Assembly (NCBI RefSeq): GCF_037975245.1
Contig: NC_092576.1
Coordinates: forward strand, 22,197,611 to 22,261,610
Direction: 5' to 3'
DNA from: Apostichopus japonicus
Lineage: Eukaryota; Echinodermata; Holothuroidea; Aspidochirotida; Stichopodidae
DNA: 64,000 bases
Shown in pieces: positions 40,980 through 52,399 of this stretch. The position numbers were made by a program, and so were the translations under genes. Within the stretch, counting starts at the first letter, position 1. Every line of letters starts with the position of its first letter. Under the pieces are notes generated by a model that was not told the origin of the DNA, searched no databases, and saw only the letters and a program-made list of their open reading frames with translations.

Positions 40980-41840
40980 TGAGTGGTTATTTTTGCCTAC
41001 CTACGCGATCTCAACTGTGATTTACCGTAATTCGATACCGTGAAAATGCTTGTGTTGAATTGCTAAGGATCACTCAATAAAGGGTGGCGCAATTGCAAAT
41101 TCGTTCGTTCTACGGTTCTAGAGATGTAAAAATATTGCGGGTAGGTTGAGGCATTAGGTAGAATTTTATTTGTCAAATGAGACCGTATTTTTGCGAAATT
41201 TTGACTGAAAAATTGATTGAAAATTTCGTTATTGCGTTAGTATAGTAGGCTCCACATATACCTTGTGATTATCCAACTTTGACAAGTGATCAATTCTTAT
41301 GCTTCACTGTTTTCTCTGTATAGGTTTGACTTGTAAGTAATACAGTTTATTAGAATAGTGAGTAAAATGACATTGGTATATTCACATTGTTGGATCATGG
41401 CAGGCAAAAATAACTAATATATTTGTATTTGGTTTTGTAAGTTAAAACACGGCGACACCAGCATATTAGTTTCGTTAAAGTAGACTGAAAAACAAACGAG
41501 ATAAAACAACAAATTATAGAATATTTGTAATCATTAGATGCTCCTTACATTAACTAGAAATTAAATTAATTACTAAAGGTAAGTATTGCTTTGCACTTTG
41601 ACGATAAAGCACATTGCTTATCCCATTTACGTAATAATTTATATTATTGTACTGTTTGTACATGCCATATATTTGATGACGCATTACACATTGTTATACA
41701 CCCATACCTTCATTTAAGAATAAACTGTATGTTTAACGCCAACCTCTTTAACTGAATGATCCACACAATACATATAAATAGTATTCGACTAGTTGCAACG
41801 TTTGTAACGATGTAAGAGCACAACAGTTATATACGTTAAT
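40980..41840. other. AT-rich unique DNA, no gene seen
   Basis: Nothing supportable. One AAAGGTAAGT donor-like site at about 41578 follows an AT-rich segment with stops in all frames. Confidence 0.4.
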
Positions 41841-41847
41841 GTAACTC

Positions 41848-42550
41848 ATATATCAGACAATCCGTATATTATGCATGAAACCGATCCACACCGTAATGGT
41901 CAGCGACTAATATATCCGACAATCCATATATAATGAATGAAACCGATTCACACCGTAATGGTCACCGACTAATATATCCGACAATCCATATATAATGAAT
42001 GATACCGTTCCGCACCGTGATGGCCACCGACTAATATAATAGACAATCCGTATATAATGCGAGATACCGATCCACACCGTGATGGTCAGCGACTAATATA
42101 TCAGACAATCTGTATATTATGCATGATACCGATCCACACCGTGATGGTCAGCGACTAATATATCAGACAATCCGTATATTATGCATGATACCAATCCACA
42201 CCGTAATGGTCAATGAATAACATATCAGACAATCCATATATTATACATAATACCGATCCACAACGTGATGGTCACCGACTATTATATCAGAAAATCCGTA
42301 TATAATGAATGATATCGATCCACAACGTAATGGTCAATGAATAATATATTACACAATTCGTTCATTATGCATGATACCGATCCACACCGTGATGGTCACC
42401 GACTAATATATCAGACAATCCGTATATTATGCATGAAACCGATCCACACCGTAATGTTATCGACTAATATATCAGACAATCCATATATTATACATAATAA
42501 CGATCCACTCCGTGATGGTCACTGACTAATATATCAGACAATCCGTATAA
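41848..42550 (+). repeat. 62-bp minisatellite, about 11.3 copies
   Basis: Eleven complete and one partial unit repeat in tandem. Each reads roughly ATATATCAGACAATCCGTAT, then ATTATGCATGATACCGATCC, then ACACCGTGATGGTCAGCGAC. Period is 62 bp (one unit is 61). Variation is 5-15 percent and alternates at fixed positions (TAATGG/TGATGG, GCATGA/GAATGA/TACATA), suggesting older dimer or trimer structure. Because 62 is not a multiple of three, the 62-codon open frame crossing it (42337-42525) is not a protein repeat. Confidence 0.95.
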
Positions 42551-42559
42551 CATGTATTC

Positions 42560-44230
42560 TCATCTCAGAATGTTACATTTAAATAAAATGTGTTTTGAAT
42601 GTTTGGAAATGATCACATACAGTCTAACAGTGTACATGAAGGATATTGATAGCGAGAAGACGCCACTAGTCAATATGTGCTAAGATGACTCCATCGTTTT
42701 GCAACAAATCAAGTTATCTTCATAAAACAAGATTTTATATTTTGTTATAACTTGTAATAAATAAACTTGTCTGTTCATGGAGTTAGGTATTAGATCACAC
42801 ATTCTGAGAAAGATATCAGTCGTACGAGTAAAGCTAGTCCTATGCGTTCTACTACCGTGACAGCTCTTAGCCTTTCTTGATTCTTCAGAAATGATGTTGC
42901 CTTCAAAGAATTCCGAGAGGTGAAGGAAAGATTGAGCTTCAACCTGTCCTTGGATTATCCTCTTAACGGATTGTCATAATGGGGCTTTAGATTAGGTAAA
43001 TACATCAGTTATTTTCCGCTTGAACTTGTATTAATGTGGGGCCTATTTCTAAGCAAGATTTTCGGCAACTGATTGTTGCTAGAGGTAAATATGCTTCTTC
43101 ATTTCAAATGGAAACCAAAGAATAATGAATTATACTGTCTTCTCCAAAAAATGAATGGGCCTTACCTATTAATTTGATAACCTTCGGTAACTGTTTACCT
43201 TCCTAGTGGCACTATGACATTATACGCAAACATAAAGCAAATTAAAGCCTTAGTATGACGTACAGGGTTTTAAACGAGTATTTCCTATAAACGAAGCTGG
43301 TTTATTTCAACACTAGAATCTCTTTCATATCAAGTAAAGATAGACGCCAACGTTAGGCTCTGCTTTAAAAGAAAAGAAATGTCAAGAAAATATATGACCT
43401 TCCGTCCTTTGAATAGATATAAGGAAGAATATATAAAAAAGCGTTCTACTATCATGATCAATGAATATCAACGGCATCATCATGTTGACATTGATAACTT
43501 CAAATATCTAAGACAACTGTTATAAATATCATTGTAATGTAAGAATAATGCACTAGCAATGAAACATATGAAATGCTGTCCGTGTGATTTAACTGTACGT
43601 TATAGAATTTACACACAGCATGTATCCTAAATCTTAAAAGATAAGCAGTTGAAAGCCATTAAAATGCAACTTTGATTTTAATTAATTCTGAAGTTAGCTG
43701 ACTTTGAAAATGGATTTTTAATAGTAAGTATCATATAGAATTTTCGCAGTCAATCCTGCGATGTGAAACAATTGGCGAGAAATATGTAGGTAACATTACC
43801 ATTTGAAAGTGGCGATGAGCACAAACTAACAGAAATATGTATGGTGGTTGAAAAATCAAACACTCTATTTACTTGAAGTAAACCATACATGTGGACGATA
43901 ACTAGCGTTTAAAGCCTACGAAGATATAGAGTAAGGAATGTTACTAACATATATGTAACTAACATTATGTTAGTAACATATTAGTTGATAGCTACTCCAC
44001 TGACACAGAGCACTAACGCACGTACAAATAACTCAGTGTTCAGAAATATCGTGTAAATGCTCATTTAGTTTTGTTTTTTATTTCTCTCCAAATATTAACA
44101 AATACTTTGCATTATAAGCGCAAATGCTTATGTAACATTGCCGTTTGATGACGCATTACTGATGTTACAATAGCTAATCAGAGATTTGATATTATATTTT
44201 CCAAGCTTAGGAGTTGGATTGAACTTACTT
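42560..44230. other. AT-rich unique DNA with one strong hairpin
   Basis: No gene is supported. The only clear structure is a perfect inverted repeat at 43938-43979. Confidence 0.4.
43938..43979. repeat. perfect 14-bp inverted repeat
   Basis: ATGTTACTAACATA (43938-43951) and TATGTTAGTAACAT (43966-43979) are exact reverse complements around a 14-nt spacer that itself contains a related ATGTAACTAACAT. This could fold as a hairpin or be a footprint of a small inverted-repeat element. Confidence 0.85.
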
Positions 44231-44247
44231 TGGTTTCTCACACTCAG

Positions 44248-44559
44248 ATACAGGATATGTCTGTCCGACAACTCAGTACTTCAAACGAGGAGCAGGAGAT
44301 GCTGTTATAGAAATGCCACTTACCTCTAGATTACTACAGTATTACTGATATGCCATTAGTGATTCACAGAAGCGTGTTCAGCTCGTCTCTCGTCAGATTG
44401 GTGTGCCTGACTATCAGTTTGACGACTTCAACATCACCAGCAATGGATCACTACGGATCAAGGTCGTTACAGTGGATCATGACCATGAGTACAAAATGCT
44501 GATTATTAGTACTGATCACACCGAAGAATTGGTATTCAAAATTAATGTTACCGTTTACG
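44248..44559 (+). pseudogene. immunoglobulin-like domain exon with premature stop
   Basis: A pyrimidine-rich acceptor (TTTCTCACACTCAG, or six bases later at ATACAG) opens a frame ending at TACG|GTAAGT (44559/44560). The exon is phase 1 at both ends, the usual arrangement for an extracellular immunoglobulin-domain exon. The frame reads GYVCPTTQYFKRGAGDAVIE, then LLQYY-stop-YAIS, then ITSNGSLRIKVVTVD, HEYKMLIIST and FKINVTVYG. The pattern is that of an Ig V/I-type domain: strand C region, the SLRIxxVTVxxxxxYK motif of strands E and F, and a terminal beta strand with an N-x-T site. The stop TGA (44346-44348) is where the conserved strand-C Trp (TGG) is expected, and Met replaces the strand-F Cys in YKM. 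Membrane or secreted receptor origin is inferred. Confidence 0.75.
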
Positions 44560-44660
44560 GTAAGTTGTACATCTATATTTAGTACAAATATTTAAAAAAA
44601 AACATGCAATAAACTTTCACGGAAGATATAACTTGAGTTGCTCTTTGTTCTTTCATACAG

Positions 44661-45137
44661 AACAACCACGGCAGAAGTACCCTGTGATTGATTTATGCAA
44701 TGGTAAACTAAACTGCATAGTAACTGTTCGAAACAAAACGCTCATGTCATGTTCGGTGGAAGATGTAAGACCAGCGGGGATGGTTTAACAAGACTGGTTC
44801 CAGCAACACTCTGTTAAATTCATCTAGGAATACAATGTCAAACGGAGCAACGTTTTCATTTTTCGCTAAAATAAATATAACGGTCACTTGTAGTAGACTA
44901 TATACATTACTCGTGTGTAAATCATTCAATCAAGCGCCCTCTATGAACAACGGTACCGCAATATGTTTATTAGAATCTCAACACCAGCCATGGATATTTA
45001 ACAAGTCAGAGTGCAGGCTATTAACAAAGAGGACTGTCTTGAGTTGCTCCACTTCAAAACAAACGGTTCTAATCTGGAAAAGAAGAACCATATTTCGCAT
45101 GCTGGGATATATCCTATCAGTGTTAATGTTATTATAA
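44661..45137 (+). pseudogene. second immunoglobulin-like exon, frameshifted
   Basis: The acceptor TTCTTTCATACAG is followed in phase by EQPRQKYPVIDLCNGKLNC and KTLMSCSVEDVRPAG before TAA at 44786. Shifting one frame at about 44778-44781 restores an immunoglobulin pattern: WFNKTGSSNTLLNSS, then SFFAKINITVT, then YTLLVCKSFNQAPSMNNGT. It has the strand-B Cys (MSCSVE), strand-C Trp (WFNK), strand-F Cys (LLVCKS) and three or more N-glycosylation sequons. The shifted frame stays open to the stop at 45135. The adjacent exon 44248-44559 supplies the preceding domain, so these are consecutive domains of one receptor-like gene disabled by a stop and an indel. The true 3' end of the exon is uncertain. 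Confidence 0.75.
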
Positions 45138-45219
45138 AATTTTCTATAGCAATACTGAATAAAAAAACTGGTGTCATTTGGAATGGTAGCTTTCATTTTC
45201 CTTGTGCCTTTGAATGAAT

Positions 45220-46210
45220 GTGATCATTTCAGCTTAGAAAATATGTTGCATACTTGTCTTGATGTAAAAAAAAAAACGATTTTCTCACGAACCTAACAAT
45301 TTATTTTGCATGTATTGATATTTAACTTTGGAATAACATTCTTTTATTTGTTTATGTATCATGTGTAATTGTTAAATATATAATCACCTGACACTTTATT
45401 TTGTTTAAATGTCTACGGACACCAATTGCTCCATATTCATGCCCCACAGTCATTTTGCGCACAGCTCTTGTCGTTTCCAGACTATACACATCTGAAGTTT
45501 TGATAAATCTATGGAAACTCAATAAATATGTGCACAATATGACGTAGAGTACTGCCTTCACCACAATTTCTTCTTTGAGCCCCAAATAGGTAAATCCGTA
45601 ATTACAAGCCCACGTAGCCCCCCCCCCCCCACCTTAACTCCTTATTTGTGTATCTGTTTTGAGACTTGCACACAATCACCTGTCCGTAAAGAATATTTCA
45701 ATCAGATGGATTTACTAATACGATTAAAACAGTTATTCTGCCATCTGAATCTCGCATGCAGTATAAAACTAGGGAGTAGTTTTCATAACCCAGTCCCCGC
45801 GCATTTTCACCTATCGGACTTGTAGTTCAACGTGTAACAGCTTTGCAGTAATTACTGTGCCACCTGAAACAAGTGTTATCGTGTTGTGAACACAGCGCAG
45901 TAGTTACTGATGCACGGTTGTGGAACGTGAACAGTAGTTACTGTACTAGCTATGAGTATAGGGTGAAGATGACGATACGGCTGCGAGGCGAAATGCATTA
46001 TAGTTTGAATAGTTTGGCATGCCAGGTTTTTTCTATAACAATTATATCTGCATATTTGTAGATAAAGCCAGATGTGTAACAAGCTATTTTACATACGTTT
46101 CGGGGGTAGAAGATTGGAAGCAAATTTAACAGGCAACACGTAGGATTAACGATATTGTTAATTTTTACATAATATGACAAATTGATACGACAAGCCTTTC
46201 ATCTCTGAGT
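45220..46210. other. AT-rich unique DNA, no gene seen
   Basis: A poly-C tract lies at about 45618-45632. Overlapping short open frames on both strands lack motifs. GCAGTAGTTACTG and GAACAGTAGTTACTG at about 45896 and 45928 form a short direct repeat. Confidence 0.4.
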
Positions 46211-46222
46211 ATGTGTTTGTAA

Positions 46223-46589
46223 CAAGGGCGTAGGAACCGGGGGGCTGGGGGCGCCAGCCCCCAGTGAAAAATGTGGAGGGGCGGAAGTATCATTCCGCCC
46301 CCCCCCGGTTCGTAAGTCAGAAAACCCCTTTTTCATTTCCAAATGAGAAAAAAATCTCATTTGGAGCACCAAATTGCATCTAAGGCCAGGTGAAAATACA
46401 AAATTAAGTTTACAAAATGGAGTGGGTGTTGAAGTGTGCTATATTGCACCAAATTGCATCTGAGGCCACCTGGAAATACAAAATATTCCAAAGGGGAGGA
46501 GGACACCCCCTCCCCTTAGACCCCTCCCCCAGGCCAGCCATCAGTCTTCAGCCCCCCCCCCCACTCAAAAGTACCTTCCTACGCCACTG
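46223..46589 (+). mobile_element. complete hAT-type MITE, 367 bp, 8-bp target duplication
   Basis: The left end CAAGGGCGTAGGAA and right end TTCCTACGCCACTG form 14-bp inverted repeats with two mismatches. Both ends are flanked by a perfect 8-bp duplication GTTTGTAA (46215-46222 and 46590-46597), the hallmark of hAT insertion. The interior is G/C-tract rich near the ends. It contains a 10-bp perfect hairpin (CCAAATGAGA 46339-46348, TCTCATTTGG 46355-46364) and a direct repeat of GCACCAAATTGCATCT at 46366 and 46446. It has no transposase frame and is non-autonomous. Confidence 0.92.
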
Positions 46590-46599
46590 GTTTGTAATG

Positions 46600-47390
46600 T
46601 AGTAATAGCCTGTATTTTGCTACACTGTCAGGAATATCAGTAGCATTGTTTTCGATGAGATATTGCTACCATTGTGTAAGTAATATTACTATTCTGTCAT
46701 GAATTAAACTATCTTGTTTAAGAATATTGGGACGAATCATTTGCATTTTTTATAATTTTATTCGTAACTTTATGCAAAGTTACGTACGAATAAAAAGTAT
46801 GAGCAAAGTTGATCCGTTAATGTAAGGCAGTGCTTTTATCTTATAAAAATTTAAGTAGTTACTTTTAAAAGAAATGGTAAACTTTTCGAATTACTTTGAA
46901 TTTTTATAACAGAGACGCGTGTTTAACGTATCGTTATCGATTTAAGTGTTTCTTAAATACAAACAAAGTGAGAGAGAGATTTAGCTCCACGTCCACCAAT
47001 CTGCAGGTATCAATGTGTGGATATCGATGTTGAATGCTAATATTGTTGATTTATTGCATATTCAGAAGTCAGACTTGACGAAGAATAAACATGCGTTCAC
47101 TGTCCAACACAAATAACGTATAGCAGAACAATCTCACGTAGAAAATCAAATGCGCGTTATGCGTGAGTGAGTACGAAGATTATGTTTGTGACAGCCAGAA
47201 AACTGCTTACGAAATGAACGGAAAATGGTAAACGAGATACAGAAAGATTAGCTACCCAATCCCATTCCCGAGCCACTCCCATCGTTGATCATTGTTACAT
47301 TAACGCCAAAACTTGCATGTTTACGTAACTAATTATATAAAAAGGAAGTTGTTGAGTAAACATATAATACCCTTTAAGTTTTCTGTTTTC
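46600..47390. other. AT-rich unique DNA with an interrupted hairpin
   Basis: TTTTATTCGTAACTTT and AAAGTTACG-TAC-GAATAAAA at about 46757-46795 form an interrupted inverted repeat with a 4-nt loop. Nothing else is recognised. Confidence 0.5.
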
Positions 47391-47394
47391 TCGA

Positions 47395-48191
47395 TACACA
47401 GTAAAAACAAGGTGTAGAAGTTAAGAGGGAGGTGGGTAAAAATTGGGTTGGGGATATAGAGTTGTGCAATTTTTACACAACGCTAAGTAACACATGCATA
47501 TCCTGCGACACAAACACAGGTGTAATGATATATAAATGTGTATTGAATAAACTTTGGACCCGCTTTTCAGTTTCTACCGATAAAACAAAATACTGGTGTA
47601 ATTTTTACACAGCTCTGTGTAACATACATTCATACTTTGATGCGTAAACCCGCTTTCATACTGCACGCTGCTTGCAGAGCGACAACATTATATTATATGT
47701 AAATTTGTTGTAAAATATCACAGCTTATGTAATCATTTACGAGACTTTAGGTCTCCAGCATGGTTTATTCAACAGCTGTGATAAGATATGGGATTGACAC
47801 TATATTGAAACATCCAGAGCATACATGCAAGTTTATTATTTACACAGGTGTGTGTAGAAGTAACCCCAAAAGATTTGCTATATTACGCAACTGTTTTACA
47901 ATAAGACAACACAACTGTGGAGTAAAACCAGTGCCCTGCTTGACGTTGGTAAAATTTACACACAGTGGGGTACAAAAGGGAGCATGGTCATTGGTGTGCA
48001 AATGTTACACAATGTTACTTTGGTAAAATAATTGACACATTGTGTGGTAAAATATCACCACAAAGGTAGGTAAAACTTTGCAATTAAAGCATAAATGTGT
48101 AAAGTGTTACACATATGTTGACCATGTTCCTTTATTTACACCATGCATGTGTTCCCTTTTACCCCATGTTAAGCAGTAATTTTTAGTGCGT
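47395..48191. mobile_element. possible degenerate palindrome-rich DNA element
   Basis: The interval is unusually rich in variants of GTGTAA-ATTTTTACAC (for example at about 47463, 47594, 47841, 47950, 48000 and 48098). Its outer ends resemble each other as inverted repeats: TACACAGTAAAAAC at the left, and ACGCACTAAAAATT read inward from the right. The 4-bp word TCGA lies just outside both (47391-47394 and 48192-48195). Divergence is high and no protein is encoded, so an old foldback-type MITE is likely but not proven. Confidence 0.4.
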
Positions 48192-48605
48192 TCGAACATT
48201 ACTCATTTATAAGAATAAAAACAAAAGAAAATCGTCAGTTGTACTCTTTCTCGAAACTATTCCGGGAACCTTAATAATAGTTGCAACTATTCGAAAATCC
48301 CTAGCATATGCTCGTTTAACCGCGGTACATTAAAATACCTGTTAAACTCAGCCATTGTTTAGAGGCTGGTGTACGAACAATCTCGCTAACAAGCATGACA
48401 ATGGTAAAACGGTGGCTCATAAAGTAAACAACATCAACAAGTTCCTAAACGTTCTGATACATTTTCGGTATCACTTCAAGGAGTGATCAAATTTGAAACA
48501 ACATATGGTATACTTATTCGATCCAACTTTTCCTCCGCAATTAAAGTAACATATTTCAAGTATGTTGGGGTTACTACGTAAGTCCTGTTATTCTCTCTAC
48601 ACAGC

Positions 48606-48770
48606 ACAGACGCAACCTCGTGGAAGCCTTTGTTGTACATGGGGATAAGATAAGACTGTGGAATTCATGTCGGCTAAAGAGTGTCTTCGGCTTCTCAATA
48701 GACAACAAGACCAATACGTGAAATTTGACGTTTTATATACTTTTACATTCATACTGCCCTAAGGACAGGG
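48606..48770 (+). pseudogene. possible exon fragment related to the Ig-like locus
   Basis: A strong acceptor (TTATTCTCTCTACACAG) precedes TQPRGSLCC in phase 1. After an early stop the same frame continues VEFMSAKECLRLLNRQQDQ. The QPR start in phase 1 echoes EQPRQKYP at 44661, and AKECLRLL echoes INKEDCLELL encoded at about 45015-45045. The similarity is short, so a tandem duplicate fragment of the same gene is only a possibility. Confidence 0.25.
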
Positions 48771-48789
48771 AGCGGGAGGGGTATAAGTC

Positions 48790-50450
48790 TTCATTCGTTT
48801 TTGAGGTTACCAAGGCACCACGGATTGGATCATGTTATTTGTAAGTGTAACACTCTATATTATACTACTACTCATCATTTCGCTCGCTCAAAGCTATGTT
48901 ACCCCCCCCCCCCCCCATCTGCTTCTTAGCAGCCTGAATATTTGTTCCGATCTACAAACGTGTAGGGTACTTTGCCAGATTCCATGTGTATTATATGTTT
49001 GGTTTCACGTAGTTATACAATGTACGGCAGATTTAATTCGAGTTGAGATCTAGTTGCATATCTGGGATAATTTCAAACTAATTATGGCTCGACTTTTCAT
49101 GTCAACCGGATCAAATTTCGGGATTGCAGTTTGCTAGAGGTCGATCCCAGCGGATGGTTAAATATAAAATAGATCAAATAGGTCCAGAAACACACTTATA
49201 ATATTCTCATATTAATTTTACAATTTAATGCATATATGTGTCATGTATGCCATATTTGTATTGCTTGAAAAGCGTTTTATTTATTTAAACGTTTTATATT
49301 TAATAGAGAACAAAAGAAAATTAATTAATTAATATGAAGAATATGTGAAACAGGAGTACCACTGGTAGTGGTGCTGTCAGGTGGGTGAAATCATCTTTGT
49401 GATAATTGATTTATTAATTATTTTCTCTACAAAGAGGTATTCACATGGATAGTGGAAACTATTTATTATACAAACAAATTAACAAGACATCAGCATATTG
49501 GGTCCGAGAGGAATGGAGTGTGAAGTGATGTGTAAGAAGTCGTACTTCTGTAATCTTCAGCCAGTAAATATGTTCAGGTCTGTCTTGTTTGTATTACTGG
49601 AGTAACAGATTCATTATATACTTGTCTTCGATGATATTCCCTGTGTCCAAAAGAGAAAAAAAAAGGAGAACGGGACCCTGTTTGCATGATTGGCTTCTGA
49701 CGATTACCACTGATAATATTTGTTAACGTCTATGAGCAATGAGTTAGCCTCGGCATATTAGCAATTGCACTTATAACAGTTTCCTGCGGTCTTGTATATA
49801 CAACGACAGAGTTAATAATGTAATTCAAAATTAAATTATAAAACATTTAATGAATTAGTCCTCTCTGTTACAGAAAGATTTTTGTGTAAACCAACTGCAG
49901 CAGCAACAAGCGCAATGATCAGATGAACAGCTAAAGCGTTATACAATATGTAAATAAAATAAAAACGAAAACACCAACTATTATAACTAAAACTAACCGA
50001 TTTTCAAAAGTCTATTAAAAGTAGCAAGGCATTTGATAAAAATCCCATTCCGAAATCAATTCCAATGGTATATATCATCTAAAATTGAAATGACATCAGC
50101 GACTTTCGATTCGTGAACAAGATATTAAAGAAAAAAGAGCGTCCTTACATTAATTTAATATTCATGACCAAACAACATCCAACATATACAATGTGATTGG
50201 CTGACTCCATCTGGTGTCTACTTAAGATATCCTATTGATGAGCATCATCGTGTCTGTTATGAATATTCGATACATTGATTTACATTAATAACTAATATAG
50301 TCTAATGGAGGTGAACTGATCATTCACTTAGGTTTACCACTGAAAGATATGCTATTTACTTCAATGAATGTATTAAAATGAAATATCTGATCATGAAGTT
50401 AATGTTTACACATGATAATGCTGATCAATCGATATGTTTTACCCGAGCTA
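48790..50450. other. AT-rich unique DNA, no supportable gene
   Basis: A poly-C tract lies at about 48902-48915. TTAATTAATTAAT occurs at about 49320. No exon-like segment with paired splice sites was found. Confidence 0.4.
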
Positions 50451-50689
50451 TTATATACACTGTAAACATTAGTTAGTCACGAATGGCAAAAATCTAGTCA
50501 CAGTGACTAGAGTTAGCTAGTTATTACCAATTCGTTAGTAGCAGACCAATTTGCATGGTCGTTCGACTAACATAAATTAGTCACATAAATTTGTATGAAA
50601 TTTTTTGACACTCACTAAGCATGTCATGTATGTAAGCGTGACGAGAATGTTCTAGTCTTCTGTTTGTTTACTTTCTATAACCTTCAGCT

Positions 50690-50840
50690 TTGACCAATGA
50701 CGTCATTATTTTTATCCAATCATCGTACCGTAGAATACCGTGTGCTCAGCTGATCAGAGATCAAAAATTCAGACGACGGCCGGCCGGCGATTACATATAT
50801 ACTGTATGCACGTACGTGGTACGTGGTACGTCGTACTTGC
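50690..50840 (+). promoter_or_regulatory. promoter-like segment inside the 4.7-kb element
   Basis: A CCAAT box (50694-50698) overlaps a perfect palindromic CRE TGACGTCA (50698-50705), with a second CCAAT at 50716-50720. A GC-rich GGCCGGCCGGCG stretch at about 50779 and repeated TACGTGG words at about 50810-50830 follow. This lies just upstream of the first coding-like exon at 50860. Promoter activity is inferred from motif clustering. Confidence 0.35.
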
Positions 50841-50859
50841 GGCCATTGCCTAACTGCAG

Positions 50860-50943
50860 ATAGAACAGGGCTATCAACAAAATGAGAAGATTCTTAATCA
50901 TTTAGCAAACTGTCAGAAACAGTTTCAAAATGTCGTCAGTTAC
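50860..50943 (+). CDS. transposon-internal exon 1 (coding-like), unknown protein
   Basis: After CCTAACTGCAG, 28 open codons run to TAC|GTAAGTT at 50943/50944. The peptide begins IEQGYQQNEKILNHLANC and looks like an amphipathic, Gln/Asn-rich helix. Phase is 0 at the donor. An in-frame TAA lies just upstream at 50851, so a further 5' exon or a different start is needed; none was found. It joins in frame to the 51782 exon. I recognise no family. Confidence 0.4.
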
Positions 50944-51781
50944 GTAAGTTCAATCACAACTGAAATTCTGATAAATAATAATTGACACAATTGACATAAT
51001 GTTCAAGGAAGGTTTGAATATCCGCGATATGTTTGGCTGGAAAGTATGGGTAAAATTATAACGTTAGGCCTTAGTAAGCAAAACTGTTGCTAACGCTAGG
51101 ACGAAGCTAGGCTAGGAGTTTAGTCTACCTGGTGTAGCCCACATGCGCTCGTAGATGTATAGTACTATAGTAGCAGTAATACACACTTCTATGACATATT
51201 TTATATAAATGTGTATTATTAGCTAGTATACTAGGCCTATATTTTTAGTATAATGTTAAGAGCGCCTGTGGCGTAGGCTAGCATACGTCAAGTTTCTAGA
51301 CACTTCGTCGACCACCAACCCCGTCTGCATTTCGTGCACTCTGAACTGAAGATCTTCGGAGTGGGACTTACCTTCTGCTCTTGTACATGGTACAAAGTAC
51401 ATGGTACTCATATTTTAGGATATTTTTGCTAAACTTGGAAGAACCTGGTGTTTAACTAAGGACAAAAACTCAGTTTCAATGCATGAAATACCCATAATGT
51501 TGTTAGCTTAGGCCTAGGCCTCAGGTTCATAGTGGCGCTATGTTAGTATCCTACTTCCTACTCCTAGACCAAGTCTACACCAGCTGTAGCAATGTTGTAG
51601 GGTTCTGTATCCTAAGTGGAGTGGCTGCTGAGTGCTAATACCCTGGACAGAGAATGTTTTGAGTCTTATTTAGCAAATATTCCACAAAGGTATGCATTTT
51701 CTGCTCCTGCATATGTGCATCAAGGGGTTTTGAGCCTACTCAGCCTATCATTAATTTTCTGTTGTTTGTCTATTTGCAGAG

Positions 51782-51865
51782 AAAGTTGATGTGCCAAGTC
51801 CTCAGCATTCACAGCTATATACTTTGAATGGCTGTGGTATCAATGGACTCAACTGGTTAGATGAG
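51782..51865 (+). CDS. transposon-internal exon 2 (coding-like), unknown protein
   Basis: It has 28 codons, phase 0 at both ends, between a T-rich acceptor ending GCAGAG and the donor GAG|GTAAC. The peptide starts KVDVPSPQHSQLYTLNG and ends GLNWLDE. The in-frame join needs the second of two AGs (CAG-AG). With the first AG this reading would need a preceding exon that ends in a different phase from exon 1. Exon 3 shows the same CAG-AG arrangement. Confidence 0.4.
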
Positions 51866-52399
51866 GTAACAACAAATTCCAAACAACTCTGACAGCAGAA
51901 ATAGATATCCTGATACTTCCATGGGAGATCTACTGTAGTAACTATAGGCACCAGTGCTTGCCACCCATGGAGATTAAGGTAATTTGACGAGCAACAAATT
52001 TGAATCTTTTATCACAAATTATGCCCCCTCTCTATCTCTTGTCCCCTATACCTGTCTTTAATACAGTGTAACAACCTATATGCATAAACCTTTAAATGGA
52101 CTGGATATGTTATTGAGGTGAACTGTGTACCTAGATAGCATTTCAGTAAGTTTTCCTTTAGACTAAGTACATACTGTTATAGTTAGGCTGTGGTTTACAA
52201 ATCCCAATGATCCAGTTTTGGCAAAGAACACCTTCAATTTTATTCTCTTATTCTGAGTAACTTAACAGTTGCACTGGAGTGACAGGCATCAGTTTAACAT
52301 GTTCCAAACAGATCAGGAATACATTGGGGTATGTCCTGTAGGTCAGTTTGGGAGGAATCAGCTTAGCTAAACAAAAGTAGTTTTCATCACATTTCAGAG

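Noticed and set aside
42337-42525. 62-codon open frame as a repeat protein
   Set aside because: It lies wholly in the 62-bp minisatellite, whose period is not a multiple of three.
44747-45196. Minus-strand open frames opposite the Ig-like exon
   Set aside because: The opposite strand carries the Ig-domain pattern and splice sites; the minus frames have neither.
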